From Candidatus Saccharimonadota bacterium (GTDB taxonomy: Bacteria; Patescibacteriota; Saccharimonadia; Saccharimonadales; Saccharimonadaceae): a stretch of 19,665 nt of DNA. The DNA lies in NCBI GenBank assembly GCA_900555425.1, contig UNSM01000007.1, positions 1 through 19,665 of the forward strand. Reading direction: 5' to 3'. Positions 1 to 7,301 of this stretch are shown here, piece by piece (the first letter of the stretch is position 1; every line of letters starts with the position of its first letter). Below the pieces are notes generated by a model. It did no database searches and was not told the origin of the DNA. It worked only from the letters and a program-made list of their open reading frames with translations. The translations under genes and the position numbers were made by a program.

Positions 1-26
1 CTGTGAAGAAAATAAGAGGTCTGAAA

Positions 27-42
27 AAGCAGGATCCTGCTT
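27..42. repeat. 16-bp perfect palindrome at the left edge
   Basis: AAGCAGGATCCTGCTT is a perfect palindrome. An outer inverted repeat, TGTGAAG at 2-8 and CTTCACA at 40-46, surrounds it. It may be the terminator hairpin of a gene lying off the left edge, or an operator, since its right arm touches the -35 box of the next promoter. Function is not determinable from the window. Confidence 0.4.
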
Positions 43-69
43 CACATAAGTTATAAAAAATGATATAAT
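41..69 (+). promoter_or_regulatory. Promoter of the TRIC-like gene fragment
   Basis: A -35 box TTCACA (41-46) and a -10 box TATAAT (64-69) are separated by 17 bases, the ideal spacing for the housekeeping sigma factor. The predicted start point is near 76, giving a leader of about 27 bases with an AGAGG ribosome binding site at 93-97, five bases before the ATG. This classical leadered layout differs from the leaderless layout of several minus-strand genes, in line with a different origin for this piece. Confidence 0.65.
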
Positions 70-102
70 TTATGAACTAAAATGTAAAAGTCAGAGGTTA
101 AT

Positions 103-384
103 ATGGATTATCAGAGTATTATAACTTTTTTTATGGAAATGGCAGGTACGGTTGCTTTTGCTGCTTCCGGGGCAATGGTAGGAGTAGAACGGAATATGGA
201 TATTTTCGGTGTGAGTGTACTGGGGGTAGTGACAGCTGTAGGCGGAGGGATGATCCGGGATATTGTGTTGGGGATTATTCCGCCTAATGTGTTTATAAAT
301 CCGGTATATGCCCTGGTGGCTACCATTACTTCCTGTCTGGTTTTTCTGGTTTTTTACTGGAAGTGGATGGTGGCGTTGAGGTAG
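103..384 (+). pseudogene. TRIC/UPF0126 family channel protein, 5' fragment cut at a sequence join
   Basis: The 93-residue reading frame begins with a membrane-embedded region typical of the TRIC (trimeric intracellular cation channel, formerly UPF0126/YicG) family. A helix at about residues 6-26 is followed by the family-type stretch GGGMIRDIVLG (47-57) and two further hydrophobic segments. Family members are about 200 residues with two tandem copies of this module; only the first is present. Sense coding likeness stops near residue 87 (YWK), and from about 360 onward the DNA is the C-terminal coding sequence of the opposite-strand gene. The last residues (WMVALR) are therefore probably read-through of foreign DNA. 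The sequence resembles Lachnospiraceae homologues more than Patescibacteria (judgement from memory, not a search). It is either an assembly chimera or a real rearrangement. Confidence 0.75.
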
Positions 385-1516
385 CTGAAACGCCCGAAGA
401 CGCAGAGCCTGTGGATGGAGTGGTAGGAGTTGCTGGAGTGGTAGTTCCGCCTGTACCTGTACCGGTACCACCGGGAGTTACGGGCTGAGGCCTTGGTAGA
501 ATTGCTAGGCGATAGACGGACTTATAATCTGGATCTGTAAATTGTGCTGTTGCGAATACTCTAGAACCATCAGCAGACATAGAAACGGATGAGAAAGAAA
601 CTCCCTCGTCACCCCATTTCTGCCAAGTTTTACCTCCATCTGAAGATACAAAAACCGGCAAGGATGGATCGTCTATAGAGTCATTTTTAAACGTAATAAA
701 CAGTTTTTTGCCGTCATTACTAATACCAAACAGTTCGGCGGTGCGTATACTATCTATGGGATATTCAGGAAGCTGATTCCAGTTGGCGCCACTATCTATA
801 GACGTATGAAAGCCGTCGAACACACTTTTGCCGTCAGAACTGAAGCTAGTACGATCAAGAGAGTGTCCAATCGTAGACCAAGTCATGCCATAGTCGGTAG
901 ATTGTCGTAATGTACCGTCATTACTCCGGCGAGCCATCTTTCCGCCATTAAAGACATAGTCGGGATATTCATCTCCCTTTGGAACCCAAGTATTGCCGTC
1001 ATCAGTAGATACTGCCATAGGATCATTATAGAGACTATGTTCAAAGTACATGACCAGCGTGGAGCCGTCTGGGCTCATCAATACATGCGCGGTATGAGGA
1101 ACAGACGAATTACGCTTAGCCCAAGTTCGACCACCATCGGTAGAAACATAGATAGCATTTTCACCATACTTCCCCTTTACGACCAACTTAGAGCCATCGG
1201 AGCTAACTAGTAGTCCATTTGCACCCTCTGGTGCAGCGAAAGTGCTCCAGCTTACACCATCATTCGCAGAGACCAGAAGGTTAACACTGCCGCTAGCCAA
1301 ATCTCTACGCAAGACAAAAAGTTTTGATCCGTCAGGACTAACGCGCGACTCCGAAATATCCCCCCGCCCAGGTATAGTTATATTCCTCCAAGTATACAAC
1401 GGCGTACTTTCCGCCTTGGCTAACGGTGCTAATATTGCGGATAAAGAAAGTGCAAACATGGAAACAAATACCATTACACCCACATATAGTTTATGACCCC
1501 TACTCTTAAATGACAT
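326..1516 (-). CDS. Secreted Asp-box/BNR beta-propeller protein, C-terminus lost at the join
   Basis: The protein has 396 residues with an N-terminal signal peptide (hydrophobic core about 10-30, probable cleavage after an A-K-A at about 35). Six Asp-box motifs (S-x-D-x-G-x-[TSN]-W) follow, at about residues 83-90, 125-132, 170-177, 206-213, 239-246 and 291-298. They alternate with a second motif, S-x-DG-S/K-x-L/V, as in SPDGSKLF and SSDGSKLVV. This fits a six- or seven-bladed beta-propeller of the sialidase/sortilin-like fold. No sialidase catalytic set was recognised, so a binding role is more likely than glycosidase activity. The tail is rich in Gly, Thr, Pro and Ser, like a wall-spanning linker. 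Its last 10-15 residues are antisense of the TRIC-like gene, so the true C-terminus, possibly an anchor, is missing. The start was set at ATG 1516: AAGGAGG (1526-1532) is 9 bases upstream, whereas the GTG at 1525 abuts it. Confidence 0.8.
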   Translation of the reverse strand: MSFKSRGHKLYVGVMVFVSMFALSLSAILAPLAKAESTPLYTWRNITIPGRGDISESRVSPDGSKLFVLRRDLASGSVNLLVSANDGVSWSTFAAPEGANGLLVSSDGSKLVVKGKYGENAIYVSTDGGRTWAKRNSSVPHTAHVLMSPDGSTLVMYFEHSLYNDPMAVSTDDGNTWVPKGDEYPDYVFNGGKMARRSNDGTLRQSTDYGMTWSTIGHSLDRTSFSSDGKSVFDGFHTSIDSGANWNQLPEYPIDSIRTAELFGISNDGKKLFITFKNDSIDDPSLPVFVSSDGGKTWQKWGDEGVSFSSVSMSADGSRVFATAQFTDPDYKSVYRLAILPRPQPVTPGGTGTGTGGTTTPATPTTPSTGSASSGVSATSTPPSTSSKKPEKPDRK

Positions 1517-1525
1517 CAGAGCCAC

Positions 1526-1532
1526 CCTCCTT
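1526..1532 (-). promoter_or_regulatory. Shine-Dalgarno site that fixes the propeller-protein start
   Basis: AAGGAGG on the minus strand lies 9 bases before ATG 1516. The upstream GTG at 1525 directly abuts this site, which leaves no room for ribosome placement and rules it out as the main start. Confidence 0.8.
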
Positions 1533-1579
1533 AAATTAAATTACCTAATTAATATTCCACTTTTTATCTAATTGTTTCA

Positions 1580-1609
1580 ATTTTAGCATAACCGCATTTC
1601 AGGCGTCAA
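1580..1609 (-). promoter_or_regulatory. Promoter of the propeller-protein gene, inside the 3' end of sbcB
   Basis: A TTGACG -35 box (plus-strand 1604-1609) and a TAAAAT -10 box (1580-1585) are 18 bases apart. TGC directly before the -10 makes it an extended -10 promoter. The -35 box lies within the last codons of sbcB. The predicted start near 1573 gives a leader of about 57 bases. Confidence 0.7.
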
Positions 1610-3017
1610 CAGAAGGCAAGACCGATTCCAGCCATAACTGCAATTCTTGCAAAATAAACTGCTGTTCGTCAGTCGCACTAGGCGCCAATCGCTGCAGAGA
1701 TTTCATAAATTGCGGCATTTGCGCCTGTAAACGCCCAGTTCGCCATTCTTCCCATTGTCGCAATTCATCTTCACTAAGCAAATTAGGAAAACTTCGCGCT
1801 TTATAATGCAACAATAATGGCGACAATCGCTCATCCTGAAATTCCGGATGAAAGTCAACCAGCTCGCGCTCGCCAGTATTACGTACGGCTTCAACGCGAA
1901 CTCGATCGCTATTGTCCAAAAATCCATCGTATAATTGCGCTTCCGGGTCGGTCATTTTCTTAAACTCTGGCTTATTCTCGAATACACTATGCAGCCTTTC
2001 GGCAAAATCTGGATGAGAAAGTAAAATATCTTGGTGCTTTTGTACAGTTTCCGCATCCAGAGAAATCTTCTGCCAGCCATCACCCTGAGTCAACACGCCA
2101 AGCGGCGAAACTGCCGGACAACGATTATATTGCAATTCCTTAACTGGCAATTTAACAAAATCTTCAGCTTGCCTTTCTTCCCACGTTGCAAATATCTTCG
2201 CCGACAGTTCCTCAACGCTCAGATCAATAAACGGCGTCGGATCATAGCGCAAATCATAAACAACAACTCCACCGTTTCGACTCGTGGTTAGCGGAAAAGC
2301 CACGGTCGTTTTGGCGAATTCCTTGTCATAACGACCACTCGCATAAACAAAAGGTTTTTTATCATCGACATTCACCAGTTTCTGAACCAATTTCTTATCG
2401 CGCATTTTCAGCAAATAGTTGTACATTTGCGGCTGATTCTGCTTAATCAATTTAGTCACAGCAATCAACGCGGTCACGTCAGCTAGCGCATCATGCGCGT
2501 TTTCATGTTCTATACCATTAGCTTTCGTGATGAGCTCCAAGCGGTTGCTCGGCTCACCTTTATCGTCAATTGGCCACTCAATTCCTTCGGGTCGAAGCGC
2601 CCTGGTTAAACGCACCACATCCAATAAATCCCATCTGGATCGACCGTCTTTCCAAGTCCACTCATATGGATCGTAAAAATTCCGCCAAAACAAATGACGA
2701 ATAAACTCGTCGTCAAAACGGATATTATTAAATCCAACAGCAATCGTATCAGGCGTAAATATTTCCTCGCTTAACATACGCGCAAATTGAGCCTCAGTAT
2801 AGCCTTCTTCGACAGTTTTTTGCGGCGTTATGCCCGTCACCATCAACGCATCAGGACTCGGCAGCGTATCGTCATTTAGTGTCACGAGAATATTATACGG
2901 TTCACCAATCGGCTGCAAATCCATATCGGTTCGCTGACCGGCAAATTGCATAATCCGATCTTGCCTGGGATTAAGACCGCTAGTTTCAAGGTCGTAGAAG
3001 AAAAATGTTTGCGCCAT
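1599..3017 (-). CDS. sbcB: Exodeoxyribonuclease I (SbcB family)
   Basis: This is a 472-residue 3'-5' single-strand DNA exonuclease that degrades single strands in recombination and mismatch repair. The length nearly equals the E. coli enzyme (475). The DEDDh exonuclease motifs are visible: FYDLETSG near the N-terminus (Asp9, Glu11), GFNNIRFDDEF near residue 94 with the second Asp set, and HDALADVTAL near 175 with the catalytic His and Asp. Downstream lie the SH3-like and helical regions of the ExoI C-terminal half, including a run of conserved aromatic and acidic positions up to the end. The gene follows obgE after 47 bases with no visible terminator but has its own extended -10 promoter 6 bases before the ATG. 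ExoI is best known from Gammaproteobacteria, so its presence here suggests ancient transfer or lineage-specific retention (inference). Confidence 0.92.
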   Translation of the reverse strand: MAQTFFFYDLETSGLNPRQDRIMQFAGQRTDMDLQPIGEPYNILVTLNDDTLPSPDALMVTGITPQKTVEEGYTEAQFARMLSEEIFTPDTIAVGFNNIRFDDEFIRHLFWRNFYDPYEWTWKDGRSRWDLLDVVRLTRALRPEGIEWPIDDKGEPSNRLELITKANGIEHENAHDALADVTALIAVTKLIKQNQPQMYNYLLKMRDKKLVQKLVNVDDKKPFVYASGRYDKEFAKTTVAFPLTTSRNGGVVVYDLRYDPTPFIDLSVEELSAKIFATWEERQAEDFVKLPVKELQYNRCPAVSPLGVLTQGDGWQKISLDAETVQKHQDILLSHPDFAERLHSVFENKPEFKKMTDPEAQLYDGFLDNSDRVRVEAVRNTGERELVDFHPEFQDERLSPLLLHYKARSFPNLLSEDELRQWEEWRTGRLQAQMPQFMKSLQRLAPSATDEQQFILQELQLWLESVLPSVDA

Positions 3018-3023
3018 ATTTAT

Positions 3024-3032
3024 ATTATACCA
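3024..3032 (-). promoter_or_regulatory. Extended -10 promoter of sbcB, predicted leaderless
   Basis: On the minus strand TGG-TATAAT is followed by six bases (ATAAAT) and then ATG 3017. With transcription starting about seven bases after the -10 box, the first transcribed base is the A of the ATG. No Shine-Dalgarno site is present. Confidence 0.75.
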
Positions 3033-3064
3033 TCAAGCTCACGCTAATTTGCACCAGTACGGGT

Positions 3065-4447
<1,383 letters not shown>

Positions 4448-5635
4448 CTAATGGATATATAGATAACCGCCTGCACCGTTGAGTGTGCGGTGAGTAATGA
4501 TTCCATAACCTGCGTAGTTCATGTCACTAACGTAAACCACACCGTTTTCAACTCGCTCAACAATACCAACGTGACCATAATATCCGGCAGTCGTCTGGAA
4601 TATTGCACCGGGCGCTGGCGTATTATTAACTACAAATCCAGCGGCACGAGCACTTGTAGCCCAAGTATTAGCATTGCCCCAGAAGCTACCAATTGGACGG
4701 CCAAGCTGCAAACGACGCTCGTATGCATACCAAGTACAGTTACCAGCCGCATAACGGTTGCCAACAGAAGCGGTCAACCAGCTTCGACTTGCACTCGTGG
4801 TAGTAGATGATGTTGATGAATATCGATTGCCGTATGATCTACTTCGCGGAGCGACATAACCAGGTCGCTCATTTTCTGGAAGCTCACCTCCAGGCAACAC
4901 AATCCTAGAGCCAGTAGATAACTTCGCACCATCATCAATGTCATTATACAGAACGACGCGTTCAGCACTTGTCTTATACTTTTCTGCTAGAGATTGAGCA
5001 GTATCGCCGTCTTTAACAGTATAAACAACACCGTCAACAAGAGGCACAACTATAGTCTTATTCGGCTCTACAGCGTCCGAAGTTGTATTATTAGCCCAAC
5101 GAAGCGTCTGAGATGAAATCTTAAATTTCTTAGCAATAGATTCCATAGTGTCACCTTCTTTGGTTACATAAGACGAAATGCCACGCGCAGCCGAAGTATC
5201 TGGCTTAACAATGTCAGGTTTTGTTATAACTTCTGCATCATTCTGAGAAAGATTCTTCTTAATTGTTAGTGAAGTTTCAGACTCGCGCAAGTCACCAGCC
5301 GAAGGCAATTCCGCCGTTTCCGCCAAGTTAGTTACAGCATTAGCTGCCGTTAATTCATCTACTGAAGCTGTTTTAGACTTAGCAGACTTAGATACCGATG
5401 AAACACCAGTAGTTTCAGATGATGCCAAAGTTTTTGATCTTTCAGCAGATACATTACTACCACTATTACCGTAGACCAAAAATGATATAGTCAATAAAAA
5501 TATTCCACCGTAGATTGCAAATGATTGCAGTTTACGTTTTTTACTCCGAAGAGATGTAAAATGGTTACGAATAATCGTTCTCCTTGCGCCAATGTTACCA
5601 CTAGCACCTCTACCAAATTGTCTTTCTTCTCGCAA
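4448..5635 (-). CDS. Membrane-anchored LysM-CHAP peptidoglycan hydrolase
   Basis: The protein has 395 residues. A basic N-terminus (many Arg/Lys, 1-37) leads into one transmembrane segment (about 38-56). A Ser/Thr/Ala-rich spacer, two LysM peptidoglycan-binding modules (about 155-198 and 204-247), a Ser/Thr linker and a C-terminal CHAP domain (about 288-395) follow. The CHAP catalytic Cys300 lies in AGNCTWYAY and the His355 in GYYGHVGIVE. CHAP enzymes cut peptide stems or cross-links of peptidoglycan, so this is probably a cell-separation or wall-remodelling enzyme, possibly acting on a partner cell (inference). The frame has no ATG before residue 164; the likely start is TTG 5635. A weak TATCCT lies six bases upstream of it, but the strong promoter is 137 bases upstream, giving a leader with a small reading frame. 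Confidence 0.88.
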   Translation of the reverse strand: MREERQFGRGASGNIGARRTIIRNHFTSLRSKKRKLQSFAIYGGIFLLTISFLVYGNSGSNVSAERSKTLASSETTGVSSVSKSAKSKTASVDELTAANAVTNLAETAELPSAGDLRESETSLTIKKNLSQNDAEVITKPDIVKPDTSAARGISSYVTKEGDTMESIAKKFKISSQTLRWANNTTSDAVEPNKTIVVPLVDGVVYTVKDGDTAQSLAEKYKTSAERVVLYNDIDDGAKLSTGSRIVLPGGELPENERPGYVAPRSRSYGNRYSSTSSTTTSASRSWLTASVGNRYAAGNCTWYAYERRLQLGRPIGSFWGNANTWATSARAAGFVVNNTPAPGAIFQTTAGYYGHVGIVERVENGVVYVSDMNYAGYGIITHRTLNGAGGYLYIH

Positions 5636-5671
5636 TAGAACAGGATATGTTGTCGACCTAATTGATTATTA

Positions 5672-5722
5672 TTATTCTACATTAGTTTTGCTATATCCGT
5701 AGCGACAATTTTGGCAGGTCAT
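5672..5722 (-). CDS. Possible 16-residue leader peptide with a CxxC motif
   Basis: In the leader of the LysM-CHAP gene, AGAGGTG (5734-5740, minus strand) precedes an ATG by 11 bases. The frame reads MTCQNCRYGYSKTNVE and ends in three consecutive in-frame TAA codons (5674-5666). It is in the same frame as the downstream gene, 36 bases before its TTG. It could be a regulatory leader peptide, a tiny metal-binding peptide, the remnant of a zinc-ribbon N-terminus, or chance. No homologue is recognised. Confidence 0.35.
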   Translation of the reverse strand: MTCQNCRYGYSKTNVE

Positions 5723-5771
5723 TTATCGTAATTCACCTCTGTTGATAAATTAGACAAATGATCTAACATCT

Positions 5772-5800
5772 ATTTTACACAACATTGACAATAAAGTCAA
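5772..5800 (-). promoter_or_regulatory. Strong promoter of the LysM-CHAP gene
   Basis: TTGACT (-35, plus-strand 5795-5800) and TAAAAT (-10, 5772-5777) lie 17 bases apart on the minus strand, in the intergenic region after mltG. The predicted start near 5765 gives a leader of about 130 bases, by far the longest in the window. Confidence 0.8.
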
Positions 5801-5815
5801 TAAATTTTATAAAAT
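5784..5815. promoter_or_regulatory. Inverted repeats overlapping and flanking the -35 box (possible operator)
   Basis: ATTGAC (5784-5789) and GTCAAT (5796-5801) form an inverted repeat with a 6-base spacer that covers the -35 box. Immediately upstream in the direction of transcription is the perfect 12-bp palindrome ATTTTATAAAAT (5804-5815). Both are candidate regulator sites. No matching regulator gene is in the window. Confidence 0.35.
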
Positions 5816-5824
5816 GCGTTTTTG

Positions 5825-6901
5825 TCAAGAAATCTGGCACTTCTTTTGACAGTGAGCCTTGACATTAGCCTCGTGCTCTTCGTTGGTTTTTGCAAAATAC
5901 GTAATATCATCGTCACCACTCAGAAAATATAGATAATCAGAGTTTATCGGGTCAGCAGCGGCATTCAACGAGCTCAAACCAGGCGAAGCAATTGGTCCAG
6001 GAGTTAAGCCTTTTTGAATGCGTGTATTATATGGCGATTTAAGGTTCGGCGAGCGCTCTACCCCTGTTTTGTCAGCGATATATTGATATGTTACATCAGA
6101 ACCCAACGGCATATTAGCTTTCAGGCGATTGTAAAACACACTAGCAATCTTACGCTGATCCTCGCAAGTTTCCACGCCAGACCCGCAGCCAATCGATTCG
6201 CGCTGAATAATCGACGCTAGTGTTATCCCCTGATACAAAGTCAGTCCATGAGCTTTAAATTTCTCCTCCAGATTATATTTCTTAACAATTTTCTCCAGAT
6301 GATCAATTGAGCGCTGCAAAACCTGTTCTGCAGTTTCGTCTGGGGAAATATAGAATGTTTCACCGTAAATATACCCTTCAAGCCCAGCATTTTCCGGTCT
6401 ACCCGCAAAAACTGGACTGTCATACTTAGCGGCAAATGCCTTTTTTATCTGATCATCTGAAAATCCCGCCTTAAGTAGTACAGATTCAACCTCTCTACCG
6501 TCAGAATTCTTCATTTTTTTATTCAAAGTCGATCCAGGATAAAATGTTATAGCAATCTCATCAGTTTTACCGCTGGTCAAATGATTAATTATCTCATCGA
6601 CAGATTGCGAAGCTTTTACAGAATAAACGCCAGCCTTGAATTTACTTGCCGAATTATGAAGCCTTGTGTAAATAGAAAATGCTAAAGAGTTTTTGATAAT
6701 TTTATTATCCTCTAAAGTTTTGGCGATATCACTAGACCCCATACCTTCTTTAATATTGATTCTGAAGGTCTGCTGACTATTTATGTCGACAGGAGAAAGC
6801 ATCTGCTTGTACCACACTGTTGCCCCAAGGGCGCTGACTCCAGCGATAGCCACAACTATTGACAACACCAACAACCAAATACGTCGTTTACGAATTTTCA
6901 T
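5825..6901 (-). CDS. mltG: Endolytic transglycosylase MltG (YceG family)
   Basis: This 358-residue enzyme cleaves nascent glycan strands at the membrane and sets glycan length. A basic start and one transmembrane helix (about 9-31) are followed by a LysM-like subdomain (about 45-110) and the YceG catalytic domain (about 115-345). The catalytic Glu is Glu235 in ASIIQRES, aligned to E. coli Glu218; the preceding Glu of E. coli is Gln here. The motifs YNTR and GLTPGPIASPG (298-308) are present. Unusually, four cysteines face the outside: Cys239 and Cys246 just after the catalytic motif, and Cys351 and Cys355 at the C-terminus, suggesting disulfides. The start overlaps ruvX by 14 bases and has a strong GGAGGAG site, so it is the last gene of the ftsA operon. 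Confidence 0.92.
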   Translation of the reverse strand: MKIRKRRIWLLVLSIVVAIAGVSALGATVWYKQMLSPVDINSQQTFRINIKEGMGSSDIAKTLEDNKIIKNSLAFSIYTRLHNSASKFKAGVYSVKASQSVDEIINHLTSGKTDEIAITFYPGSTLNKKMKNSDGREVESVLLKAGFSDDQIKKAFAAKYDSPVFAGRPENAGLEGYIYGETFYISPDETAEQVLQRSIDHLEKIVKKYNLEEKFKAHGLTLYQGITLASIIQRESIGCGSGVETCEDQRKIASVFYNRLKANMPLGSDVTYQYIADKTGVERSPNLKSPYNTRIQKGLTPGPIASPGLSSLNAAADPINSDYLYFLSGDDDITYFAKTNEEHEANVKAHCQKKCQIS

Positions 6902-7301
6902 AATTCTCCTCCAAAAAATCTTGCAAAATTATGCTAGCAGCCTCCGCATCAATCTCGCCCTTATCTTTAATTTTATTCCCTAATCTCTGCTCGGCCTGCA
7001 CACTTGTTAAAGATTCGTCCTGAAAAACAATCTCTGTATCAAGCTCAATGTCTTCAAATTGCTTAACAAATTCTTCCACAAATTCCGTTTGCTTCGTTGG
7101 TTCACCAGATTGATTTCGTGGATAGCCCACTACGATCGTATCGATGTCATGCCTCAATACTAGCTCTGTTATTTCCTGGACAATATTTTCATTATTCTCC
7201 AACCAGCCAAACGGCACAGCGATCTTCACTTGCGAATCCGCCATAGCCAAGCCAATTCGCCGCGATCCAACATCCAGCGCTAAAAAGTTTTTACTTGACA
7301 T
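6888..7301 (-). CDS. ruvX: RuvX/YqgF family RNase H-fold nuclease
   Basis: This 137-residue protein matches the size of the RuvX (YqgF) family, which has an RNase H-like fold and roles in Holliday junction cleavage and/or pre-16S rRNA 5'-end processing. Motifs visible are LALDVGSRRIGLAMAD (residues 8-23, first catalytic Asp), VVGYPRNQSGEPT (57-69), the FQDESLTSVQAEQRL stretch (93-107, catalytic Glu region) and the final acidic motif IDAEAASIILQDFLE near 117-131. It overlaps the upstream gene by 11 bases and mltG by 14 bases. The pairing of yqgF with mltG is common in bacteria. Confidence 0.93.
   Translation of the reverse strand: MSSKNFLALDVGSRRIGLAMADSQVKIAVPFGWLENNENIVQEITELVLRHDIDTIVVGYPRNQSGEPTKQTEFVEEFVKQFEDIELDTEIVFQDESLTSVQAEQRLGNKIKDKGEIDAEAASIILQDFLEENYENS

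Noticed and set aside
1517..1525. GTG start at 1525 for the propeller protein
   Set aside because: The Shine-Dalgarno site AAGGAGG ends at 1526, directly touching this codon; ATG 1516 is properly spaced.
5642..5647. TATCCT six bases before TTG 5635 as a sixth leaderless promoter
   Set aside because: The spacing fits, but the hexamer is poor, TGn is absent and a strong consensus promoter lies upstream, so it was not counted in the leaderless set.
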